64,000 bases of DNA from Oscillospiraceae bacterium (GTDB lineage Bacteria > Bacillota > Clostridia > Oscillospirales > Acutalibacteraceae). The notes under the pieces are model-generated. The model was not told where the DNA came from and made no database searches. It saw nothing but the letters and a program-made list of their open reading frames with translations. The translations under genes were made by a program, and so were the position numbers. The stretch spans positions 211,673 through 275,672 of the forward strand of contig CADARP010000002.1 of NCBI GenBank assembly GCA_902790325.1, in the 5' to 3' direction. Every line of letters begins with the position of its first letter. The first letter of the stretch is position 1. Of the stretch, positions 8,938 to 16,133 are shown piece by piece.

Positions 8938-10146
8938 ATGAAAAAAAAGATCCTGATCACGGCGTGCAGTCTGGAGATCGGCGGCATCGAGCGCAGTCTC
9001 GTGGGGCTGCTGGATGTGTTTGATTACGATCAATACGACGTGGACGTGCTGCTGTTTTCGCGCAAGGGCGAGCTGCTGCCGTTCGTTTCGCCGCGGTGCA
9101 CGCTGCTGCCGGAGATCCCGCAGTGCGCGACGCTGCTCACGCCGGTCAAAACGGTGCTGCGGCAGGGACATTTCCTGCTCGGCGCGGCGCGCGTTCTGGC
9201 GCACCGGTCCGTTTCGCGCCGGTTTCCCGCTGCCGGCGACCCGCAGACGGCGGACGGTATGACGTTCGCAACGCTGCAGGCGTTCTGGGACAAGTCGATC
9301 CGCTTCATGCCGAAGCTTTCCGGAGAATACGACGCGGCGATCAGTTTCATGTGGCCGCACCATTTCGTCGCGCAGAAGGTGCGCGCAAAGAAAAAATTCG
9401 CGTGGGTGCACACCGACTACACGCGTGCGATTTTAGACAAACAGAAAGACGCGGCGGTTTGGGACAGATTTGACCGGATCGCGGCGGTATCCGACGAATG
9501 CGGCGAGACGTTCCTGCAGGTGTATCCGCAGTTCCGGGAGAAGCTGACAACGGTGGAGAACATTCTCCTGCCCGCGTTCGTGCAGCGGAGCGCGCTGGAG
9601 TTCGAGCCGGAGGAAATGGCGGACGCAGACGTCCCGAAGCTCGTCAGCGTCGGCAGACTGTGCTATCCGAAGGCGTATGACCGCGCCGCGCGCATATCGC
9701 GCATCCTCAAGGACAGAGGCGTTCCGTTCTGCTGGTACGTCGTCGGGTTCGGCGGCGAGGAGCAGGCGCTGCGCGCGCTGATTGCCGAGCTGGATGTGGG
9801 GGACTGCTTCCGGCTGCTGGGCAAAAAGAGCAACCCGTATCCGTATATCCGCGCGTGCGACCTGTTCGTGCAGGCGTCGCGCTACGAGGGCAAGGCCGTG
9901 ACGGTGCGCGAGGCGCAGATGCTCGCAAGACCCGTGCTCATCACGGACTTTCTGACGGCGCGCAGCCAGGTGCGCGACGGGTTCGACGCCGTGATCGTGC
10001 CGCAGGACGAAACGGCGATCGCCGACGCGATCGAGTCGCTGCTGGGTGACGAAGAAAAACGCAGACAGCTTTCCGAAAACGCGCGTGCGTCCGACTACGG
10101 CAACGCGTCCGAGGCGGAAAAAATCTATCGAATGATCGAGGAATAA
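8938..10146 (+). CDS. glycosyltransferase family 4, paralogue 1 of 3
   Basis: A 402-residue GT-B glycosyltransferase. The N-terminus (KKKILITACSLEIGGIERSL) and the C-terminal NPYPYIRACDLFVQASRYEG followed by KAVTVREAQ (about 298-325) match those of the two later genes at 11789 and 14086, showing that all three are paralogues. The family uses a nucleotide-sugar donor bound in the C-terminal half, where the acidic E-x7-E-like motif is visible. Start codon ATG lies 4 bp after the upstream stop. As in its paralogues, a middle insertion around the FMPKLSGEYDAAISFMWPHH region differs from simple GT4 proteins. Confidence 0.88.
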   Translation: MKKKILITACSLEIGGIERSLVGLLDVFDYDQYDVDVLLFSRKGELLPFVSPRCTLLPEIPQCATLLTPVKTVLRQGHFLLGAARVLAHRSVSRRFPAAGDPQTADGMTFATLQAFWDKSIRFMPKLSGEYDAAISFMWPHHFVAQKVRAKKKFAWVHTDYTRAILDKQKDAAVWDRFDRIAAVSDECGETFLQVYPQFREKLTTVENILLPAFVQRSALEFEPEEMADADVPKLVSVGRLCYPKAYDRAARISRILKDRGVPFCWYVVGFGGEEQALRALIAELDVGDCFRLLGKKSNPYPYIRACDLFVQASRYEGKAVTVREAQMLARPVLITDFLTARSQVRDGFDAVIVPQDETAIADAIESLLGDEEKRRQLSENARASDYGNASEAEKIYRMIEE

Positions 10147-10149
10147 CGT

Positions 10150-10749
10150 ATGTACTTTCCGAACAAACAGACGCGCGACGAGACGATCCGCGCCGATCTG
10201 TTCCGTTACACGGGCAGGACGGACAGGCGCAGCATGCGCAAATGCCGCCGCAAGTCCGCGGGTTTCCGCTTCACCTACTACATGCGCATGTGCGCGTATG
10301 CACGGGAGCGGACGCTGCTGAAATATACGCTTTATCCGTTTTATAAACTGCGTAAGAACCGTGCCTGCGGCAAAGTCGGCGCCGAGATTTTCGAGCTGAC
10401 GCAGATCGGCAAGGGACTGCACATCGCGCATTCCGGCTGCATCGTCGTGCATTCCGGCGCGGTGCTGGGCGACAACGTCTCGCTTTCGCAGGGCGTGACG
10501 ATCGGCCAGACAATCAAGGACGGCAAGGTGCTGCTGCCGGTGATCGGCAATAATGTTTATTTGGCGCCCGGCGCAAAGGTGATCGGCGGCGTGCATGTGG
10601 GCGACAACGTCGCCGTCGGCGCGAACGCCGTGGTCACGCACGACGTGCCTTCGGGCGCGGTCGTGGCGGGCGTGCCCGCGCGTGTGCTGCATATGGGCGG
10701 CGCGGGCGACTATCTTTTGAATCCGTATACGGGAAAGGATGTGCCGTGA
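10150..10749 (+). CDS. hexapeptide-repeat acetyltransferase (serine acetyltransferase-like)
   Basis: A 199-residue left-handed beta-helix acyltransferase. Residues 1-75 form a basic helical region, and residues about 78-180 carry hexapeptide repeats typical of CysE/Wcm-type enzymes: IGKGLHIAHSGCIVVHSGA, ISLSQ-like GDNVSLSQGVTIGQ, then VYLAPGAKVIGG and DNVAVGANAVVTHDVPSG. The active-site-type His occurs in HIAHSG. Although it resembles serine O-acetyltransferases, its location between glycosyltransferase genes (3 bp and a TGATG overlap) argues for O-acetylation of the polysaccharide or a sugar precursor rather than cysteine synthesis. Confidence 0.85.
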   Translation: MYFPNKQTRDETIRADLFRYTGRTDRRSMRKCRRKSAGFRFTYYMRMCAYARERTLLKYTLYPFYKLRKNRACGKVGAEIFELTQIGKGLHIAHSGCIVVHSGAVLGDNVSLSQGVTIGQTIKDGKVLLPVIGNNVYLAPGAKVIGGVHVGDNVAVGANAVVTHDVPSGAVVAGVPARVLHMGGAGDYLLNPYTGKDVP

Positions 10750-11792
10750 TGGAAACGGCGGTATCGCTGATCGTGCCGATCTACAATGCCGAGACGTATC
10801 TGACGGCATGTCTCGACTCTGTCACGGCGCAGACGCTGTTTCAGCGCACGCAGGTGCTGCTGGTCGACGACGGTTCGACCGATGCGTCGCCGCAGATCTG
10901 CGACGTGTATGCGCAGAAGTACCCGAACATTGAGGCGCTGCACCGCAAAAACGCCGGTGTGAGCGCCGCGCGCAACGCCGGACTGGAGCATGCGGTGGGC
11001 AAATATGTCGCGTTTGCCGACGCGGACGACCTGCTCTGGCCGCAGATGCTCGAGCGCCTGTTTGAGGCGGCCGAGGCGTCGCACGCGCAGTTGAGTTTCT
11101 GCGCGTTCCGCTGCGGGACGGCGGACGGCGAGCAGACGAAGGGCTTTCCCTTCCCCGGAAACGAACCGTTCGGCCGGGAAAAGCTCGTGCGCTATATGCT
11201 CGCGCACGAGGACGCCAACGCGCTTTGGAACAAGCTGTTTCTGCGCGCGCCGATCGCGGAGCACAGTATCCGCATGACCGTCGGGCGCAGGCTCGGCGAG
11301 GACAGAGAATTCATCCTGCGCTTTCTCGCTGTCTGCGACACGCTGTGCTACGTGCCGCAGGAGCTGTACTATTACCGATATGTGGAGAGCGGCGCGATCC
11401 GCCGTCCGCAGAAAAACTATGCGCGCACGCTCACGACACAGTATGCGTCCGACAGGACGCGCTTTGCCGCGCTCGGCATCCGGGACGGCGATTTCATCGA
11501 AGGCGGCGCGCTGTGCTACTGTCGGCGCATTGCGGCAACGATCGACCTGATCTGCCGGACGTTTTCCGGTATGCCGCGCCTCGATATGCTGCGCAGCTTT
11601 TATGCGGATGAGAGACTTCAGCACATCCTGCGCGCCGTTCTGCGCGCGGCGAAAAAAAACCTGAACCGCTACGAGCGCGGACTGCTGCGCTGTATGCGTC
11701 TGCGTCTGACGCTCGCGACGCGTCTGTGGATGCGTCTGCTGACCGTGCGCATGAACGCGCACCAACGCGCGCAGGAAGGAGGCCGCGCTTGA
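10749..11792 (+). CDS. glycosyltransferase family 2
   Basis: A 347-residue GT-A glycosyltransferase with the classical start AVSLIVPIYNAETYLTACLD, nucleotide-binding VDDGSTDASPQI (about 38-49), the ARNAGLEHAVGKYVAF block and the DADD metal-binding motif. The ATG at 10749 overlaps the upstream stop as TGATG, so translation is probably coupled; a GTG immediately before it is possible but less likely. The C-terminal third is rich in Arg and may contact the membrane. Part of the exopolysaccharide operon; substrate unknown. Confidence 0.88.
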   Translation: METAVSLIVPIYNAETYLTACLDSVTAQTLFQRTQVLLVDDGSTDASPQICDVYAQKYPNIEALHRKNAGVSAARNAGLEHAVGKYVAFADADDLLWPQMLERLFEAAEASHAQLSFCAFRCGTADGEQTKGFPFPGNEPFGREKLVRYMLAHEDANALWNKLFLRAPIAEHSIRMTVGRRLGEDREFILRFLAVCDTLCYVPQELYYYRYVESGAIRRPQKNYARTLTTQYASDRTRFAALGIRDGDFIEGGALCYCRRIAATIDLICRTFSGMPRLDMLRSFYADERLQHILRAVLRAAKKNLNRYERGLLRCMRLRLTLATRLWMRLLTVRMNAHQRAQEGGRA

Positions 11793-12961
11793 AGAAGAGA
11801 CTGCTGTTCGTGATCCCGTCGCTGCGCAGCGGCGGTGCGGAGAAGAGCCTCGTGACGCTGCTGCAGCTTTTGGACAGCACGCGTTTCGACGTCGATCTGC
11901 TGCTGTTCCGGCGCGACGGACTGTTTCTTTCGCAGGTGCCGCAGTGGGTGCGCGTGCTGGACGCGGGCGCGGACTACGCGGCGTTCGACAGTCCGATTTC
12001 CGCGTCCGTGCGGTATTTTCTGCGCCGCGGCAAGTTCCTTCAGGCTGTGCGCAGACTTTGCTACGGCCGCCTGATGCGCAGCGGACGGGCGGATGTGCCG
12101 CAGCGTTCGTGGAAATACATCGGCAGGTTTCTGCCGCGCCTTCGGGGATACGACGCCGCGATCGCTTATCTCGAGGGAACCTCAACCTATTATGTTGTCG
12201 ACCGTGTGCAGGCGGGCAGGAAGCTCGCGTTTCTGCACACGGATTATGAGCGTCTGCTGCCGCGCCGGGATATGGACGCGCCGTATTACGAAAAGATCGA
12301 CTGTCTGATCGGCGTATCGCAGGCCTGCACCGCCAGGGCGGAGGCGGCCTTTCCGTTTCTGCGCGGCAAAACGGCGACGATGCACAACCTGATCGCGCCG
12401 ACTGTGCTGCGCGCGATGGCCGGTGCGGATACGCCTTTCCCGCGGGACGGCGTGCCGAATCTGCTGACGGTGGGACGTCTCTCTGCGCCGAAGGGGATCG
12501 ACATTGCGGTCCGGGCGTGCGGCGAACTCAAGCGCCGCGGCGTCTGCCTGCGCTGGTACCACCTGGGCGTGGGCGAAATGCGCGGCGAGATCGAAACGCT
12601 GATCGACGCCGAGGATGTGCGCGGCTGCTTTTTCCTGCTGGGCGAGCGGGAAAACCCGTATCCGTATTTCCGGCAGTGCGACGTCTATGTCCAGCCCTCG
12701 CGCTTTGAGGGGAAATCCATCGCGGTGGACGAAGCGAAGTGTTTCGCGCGTCCGATCGTCGTGACGGATTTCGGCACGGTGCGCGACCAGATCGGGGACG
12801 GCGTGACCGGCCTTGTCGCCGAGAAAACGCCGCAGAGCGTTGCCGACGCCGTTGAGCGGCTGCTGCGCTCGCCGGAGCTTTGCCGGACGCTTTCGGACAA
12901 TCTCGGACGCGAACAGCTCGGCAATGCCGAAGAGATCGAAACGCTGTACGCGCTTTTGTGA
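11789..12961 (+). CDS. glycosyltransferase family 4, paralogue 2 of 3
   Basis: A 390-residue GT-B glycosyltransferase. The TTG at 11789 overlaps the upstream TGA (TTGA) and follows GGAAGGAGG; the upstream ATG at 11726 would lie inside the previous gene and adds 21 unrelated residues. It begins KKRLLFVIPSLRSGGAEKSL and carries the donor-binding NPYPYFRQCDVYVQPSRFEG and KSIAVDEAKCFARPIVV (about 290-320). It is most similar to the gene at 14086 (shared YDAAIAYLEG, FEGKSIA, EAKCFA), which suggests duplication and divergence to transfer successive or alternative sugars. Confidence 0.88.
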   Translation: MKKRLLFVIPSLRSGGAEKSLVTLLQLLDSTRFDVDLLLFRRDGLFLSQVPQWVRVLDAGADYAAFDSPISASVRYFLRRGKFLQAVRRLCYGRLMRSGRADVPQRSWKYIGRFLPRLRGYDAAIAYLEGTSTYYVVDRVQAGRKLAFLHTDYERLLPRRDMDAPYYEKIDCLIGVSQACTARAEAAFPFLRGKTATMHNLIAPTVLRAMAGADTPFPRDGVPNLLTVGRLSAPKGIDIAVRACGELKRRGVCLRWYHLGVGEMRGEIETLIDAEDVRGCFFLLGERENPYPYFRQCDVYVQPSRFEGKSIAVDEAKCFARPIVVTDFGTVRDQIGDGVTGLVAEKTPQSVADAVERLLRSPELCRTLSDNLGREQLGNAEEIETLYALL

Positions 12962-12970
12962 GGATAGAAA

Positions 12971-14089
12971 ATGAAAGTCTGTTTGATTCTGCTTGCCGTG
13001 TTTGCGGCGCTGGTGACCGCGGCCGCGCTGTGCGACGCCGTACCTGCGGCGCGCACATGGCTTCTGCGCATCGGGATCGGTTCGCTCCCGCCGGAGCAGG
13101 CGCTGGAAAACATGCGCCGTACCGCCGAACGGCAGCTTCGCAAAATGCCTGCCGTGCCGGTCGGCGACGGGACGCGGTTCACGCTGCCGGAGCGCCTGCG
13201 CGGCACGTATAAAAGCCGCAAGGTGCAGTCGTGGCAGCGCGCGGCGCTGCTGCTGGGCGTTTCGGAAAGCGGCAGCACGGCATCTGTGCGCGCGTGCGCG
13301 GACGATCTGCTGACGGCGGACGGAAACTGGAAAACGCCCGTTTCGCGTGTCGACGAGGCGCTGCTCGCCTATGCGCTGCTGCGCGCGGCGGACGAGCCGC
13401 GGCGTGTGCGCCCCGCGATGGATGCGATGTACGCGCTTTTGACCGCGCAGCAGTCGGACGGCACCGTGCCGTATGATCCGCACATCACGGACAGGCGGTT
13501 TGTCGATACGGTCGGCATGATCTGCCCGTTTTTGTGGCTGTACGCCGAAACCTATGATGTGCCGCAGGCGAAGACGCTGTGTCTGCGGCAGCTTAAAGAA
13601 TATACGGACCGCGGCATCAGTCCCGTCACGGGTCTGTCCGCGCATGCGTTCCGTCTGTCGGACGGCGCGGCGCTGGGGATCGGCGATTGGGGACGCGGAT
13701 GCGGCTGGTATGCGCTCGCGCTCGCGGAGCTGCTGCGCTGCGGCGCGGATGTGACCGAGCCGGCGCAGGCGTTTGTACGCGCGATCCTTCCTCTGCAGCA
13801 GCCGAACGGCGCATGGAGCCGTCAGCTTTTGTCGGAGCGCGGGACCGAATCGACCGCCACGGCCATGCTCGGCCATTTGTGCGCCGTGCTGTTTGAAAAA
13901 ACAGGCGCGCAGGCGTGCGCGGCAGCCGCGGAAAACGCAAAGCGCGCGCTGTTGTCTGCCACGCGCAAAAACGGCGAGACGGACTATGCGCAGGGCGACA
14001 CGAAAGGGATCGGTTTTTATTCCGCGCGTCTGACCGCTTCGCCGGCGGCGCTCGGATTCGCACTGCTGCTGTCGGAGGAACTGCGATGA
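12971..14089 (+). CDS. GH88/GH105-like (unsaturated glucuronyl/rhamnogalacturonyl hydrolase family) protein with N-terminal hydrophobic anchor
   Basis: A 372-residue (alpha/alpha)6-barrel type protein. Residues 1-25 are a hydrophobic leader (CLILLAVFAALVTAAALC), so it is exported or membrane anchored. The body has the repeated helical pattern of GH88/105 enzymes, including FVDTVGMICPFLWLYAETYD (candidate active-site Asp around residue 180) and the strongly conserved GDWGRGCGWYALALAELL (about 238-255). Known members hydrate unsaturated uronic acids released by polysaccharide lyases. Encoded between two glycosyltransferase genes with a 4-bp ATGA overlap downstream, it more likely edits, trims or releases the exopolysaccharide than serves catabolism (inference). 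Family assignment is by motif only. Confidence 0.75.
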   Translation: MKVCLILLAVFAALVTAAALCDAVPAARTWLLRIGIGSLPPEQALENMRRTAERQLRKMPAVPVGDGTRFTLPERLRGTYKSRKVQSWQRAALLLGVSESGSTASVRACADDLLTADGNWKTPVSRVDEALLAYALLRAADEPRRVRPAMDAMYALLTAQQSDGTVPYDPHITDRRFVDTVGMICPFLWLYAETYDVPQAKTLCLRQLKEYTDRGISPVTGLSAHAFRLSDGAALGIGDWGRGCGWYALALAELLRCGADVTEPAQAFVRAILPLQQPNGAWSRQLLSERGTESTATAMLGHLCAVLFEKTGAQACAAAAENAKRALLSATRKNGETDYAQGDTKGIGFYSARLTASPAALGFALLLSEELR

Positions 14090-15267
14090 AAAAACGACTG
14101 CTGTTTGTCCATCCGGCTCTGCATTTCGGCGGTGCGGAAAAGAGCCTGCAAACGCTGCTTTGCTCGATCGATTATGCGCGGTACGACGTCGATCTTCTGC
14201 TGTTTCGGCGGGAAGGGGAGCTGCTCGGTCTGCTGCCGCCGCAGGTGCGGATTCTCGATCTGCCGCCGACGGCACAGACGTTTTCCCTGCCGCTGGCCGA
14301 AGCGTGCGCGTCTTTTCTCAGACAGGGCAAGCCGTCGCTTGCGGCTGCGCGCACGCTGTTTTCGCGCGCGGTGCGCGGGGATCTTCCGATCCGCACGCTC
14401 GAGCAGCGCGGCTGGAAATATCAGAAACAGGCATATTCGCCTTTGCCGCAGATTTACGACGCGGCGATCGCGTATCTCGAGGGCAGTCCGGTCTGGTACT
14501 GTGCGGAATTCGTGCAGGCGAAGAAAAAACTGGCCGTCCTGCACAGCGACTACCGCAAGCTCGAGATGAACCGGGATTTCGACAGTGCCTACTTTGCGCG
14601 GTTCGATCATGTTGCCGGCGTTTCCGATGCGTGCGCCGACGTGCTGCGCAGCGTTTTTCCGGAGCATCGGGAAAAGATTTGCGTGCTGGAAAACATCGTT
14701 TCGCCTTCTGCGCTGCGCGCGCTGAGCGTGCAGGACGCGGGATTCGACGACGGGTACGCGGGACTGCGCGTGCTGACGATGGGCCGCCTGGACGAGCCGA
14801 AGGGAATCGACCTGGCGCTGGAGGCGTGCCGTATGCTTGCGGATACGCTCGATTTTCGCTGGTATGTCCTCGGCGACGGACAGCAGCGGCCGCTGCTGGA
14901 GGAGCGCATCGCGCGGTACGGTCTTGCGGACCGGTTTCTTCTGCTCGGCGCAAAGCTCAATCCGTATCCGTATCTTGCGCAGTGCGATGTGTACGTCCAG
15001 CCGTCGCGGTTCGAGGGCAAGTCCATCGCGCTCGAGGAAGCCAAATGCTTCGCCAAACCGATCCTGACGACGGCGTTCACCACGGTGCGCGCCCAGATCA
15101 CGGACGGCGACAACGGCGTCGTCGCGCAGATAGAGCCTGCCGACATCGCCGAAAAACTGCGGTCGCTTCTGACCGATACGGCGCTTCGCGCGCGTCTTTG
15201 CGGCCGCCTGCGGGATTATTCCGGCAATCCCGGAGAGATCGAAAAGTTTTATGCTTTGATTGATTAG
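14086..15267 (+). CDS. glycosyltransferase family 4, paralogue 3 of 3
   Basis: A 393-residue GT-B glycosyltransferase, last gene of the main exopolysaccharide operon. The ATG at 14086 overlaps the upstream stop (ATGA) and is preceded by GGAGGAA; longer in-frame extensions are inside the hydrolase gene. It starts KKRLLFVHPALHFGGAEKSL, and the C-terminal half has the NPYPYLAQCDVYVQPSRFEG and KSIALEEAKCFAKPILT blocks (about 294-325). Closest relative in the window is the gene at 11789. The sugar specificity is unknown. Confidence 0.88.
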   Translation: MKKRLLFVHPALHFGGAEKSLQTLLCSIDYARYDVDLLLFRREGELLGLLPPQVRILDLPPTAQTFSLPLAEACASFLRQGKPSLAAARTLFSRAVRGDLPIRTLEQRGWKYQKQAYSPLPQIYDAAIAYLEGSPVWYCAEFVQAKKKLAVLHSDYRKLEMNRDFDSAYFARFDHVAGVSDACADVLRSVFPEHREKICVLENIVSPSALRALSVQDAGFDDGYAGLRVLTMGRLDEPKGIDLALEACRMLADTLDFRWYVLGDGQQRPLLEERIARYGLADRFLLLGAKLNPYPYLAQCDVYVQPSRFEGKSIALEEAKCFAKPILTTAFTTVRAQITDGDNGVVAQIEPADIAEKLRSLLTDTALRARLCGRLRDYSGNPGEIEKFYALID

Positions 15268-15284
15268 TTTTTCCGAAAAAACTA

Positions 15285-15314
15285 TTGAAAAAGTACAAGC
15301 AGATATGGTAAAAT
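15285..15314 (+). promoter_or_regulatory. promoter for the cpsB-kinase block
   Basis: TTGAAA (15285-15290) and TAAAAT (15309-15314) are spaced 18 bp apart, and a TGG immediately before the -10 box makes it an extended -10. It lies in the AT-rich 78-bp gap after the last glycosyltransferase gene, so the regulatory block can be expressed independently of the assembly genes. A short AGTTTTT/AAAAACT inverted repeat just upstream (around 15267-15283) may weakly stop incoming transcription. Confidence 0.65.
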
Positions 15315-15345
15315 AAATCATTAGAGATCATGGGAAGGTGCCTGT

Positions 15346-16110
15346 ATGATCGATCTGCACGCCCACATATTATATGACATCGACGACGGTCCGGATACGC
15401 TGTACGAATCCATGCGCCTGTGCGAAATGGGCGTGGAGTACGGTATCGACAGTATCGTCGCCACATCGCATCTGACGGACCCCGGCGAGGTCGACGTATT
15501 TGTTCGCCGGCGCAACGAGCGCATCCTGCGTTTGCGGGAGGAGATCGAAAAGCGCGAGCTGCCGCTGCGGCTGTATGCGGGCGCGGAGGTCTATGTGGAG
15601 GATTCGATCTACACGGCGAAGCATCTCGACAGGGTGACGATCAACAACAGCCGGTATCTGCTCGTCGAGTTTGACTTCCACGACGTGAGTCCGCGGCGGC
15701 TGGTGCGCTATGTGGACACGATCTTCTCGATGGATCTTGTGCCGATCATCGCGCATCCCGAGCGCTACAGCTTTCTGCAGGCCGATTTCGGACTGGTCGA
15801 TTTTCTCGTGCAGCGCGGCGCGCTGTTCCAGGTCAACGCCGACAGTCTCGCGGGGCTGACCGGATTCGAGGAGTTCGACCTTGCGTACCGCATGGTGCGG
15901 CACAACGCGGCGAGTTTCATCGCCTCGGACGCGCATTCCCATCTCGGCCGCGCAAACGATCTGCTGCGGATGATCCGCAGCTTCCCGCCGGATATTCCGC
16001 GGGAGAGTCTGGACTATATGCTCAACACTGCGCCGCGTCACGTGCTGGCAAATAAAGATCTGCCGCACATCCACCGAAGCAATCTGCGCAGACACCGTTA
16101 CGACGGATAG
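15346..16110 (+). CDS. cpsB: manganese-dependent protein-tyrosine phosphatase CpsB/CapC/YwqE type (PHP domain)
   Basis: A 254-residue PHP-fold phosphatase that removes phosphate from the tyrosine-rich tail of the adjacent BY-kinase and so tunes exopolysaccharide assembly. Metal ligands expected of the family are visible in order: MIDLHAHILYDIDDGPD at the N-terminus, TSHL, AGAEVYVED (about 80-88), IIAHPERY (about 135-142) and ASDAHSHLG (about 193-201). Length is normal for the family. The start follows GGGAAGG. The kinase gene begins 24 bp downstream, the usual pairing in Gram-positive capsule loci. Confidence 0.93.
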   Translation: MIDLHAHILYDIDDGPDTLYESMRLCEMGVEYGIDSIVATSHLTDPGEVDVFVRRRNERILRLREEIEKRELPLRLYAGAEVYVEDSIYTAKHLDRVTINNSRYLLVEFDFHDVSPRRLVRYVDTIFSMDLVPIIAHPERYSFLQADFGLVDFLVQRGALFQVNADSLAGLTGFEEFDLAYRMVRHNAASFIASDAHSHLGRANDLLRMIRSFPPDIPRESLDYMLNTAPRHVLANKDLPHIHRSNLRRHRYDG

Positions 16111-16133
16111 TTTCCCGGAAAGAAGGAGTTACC

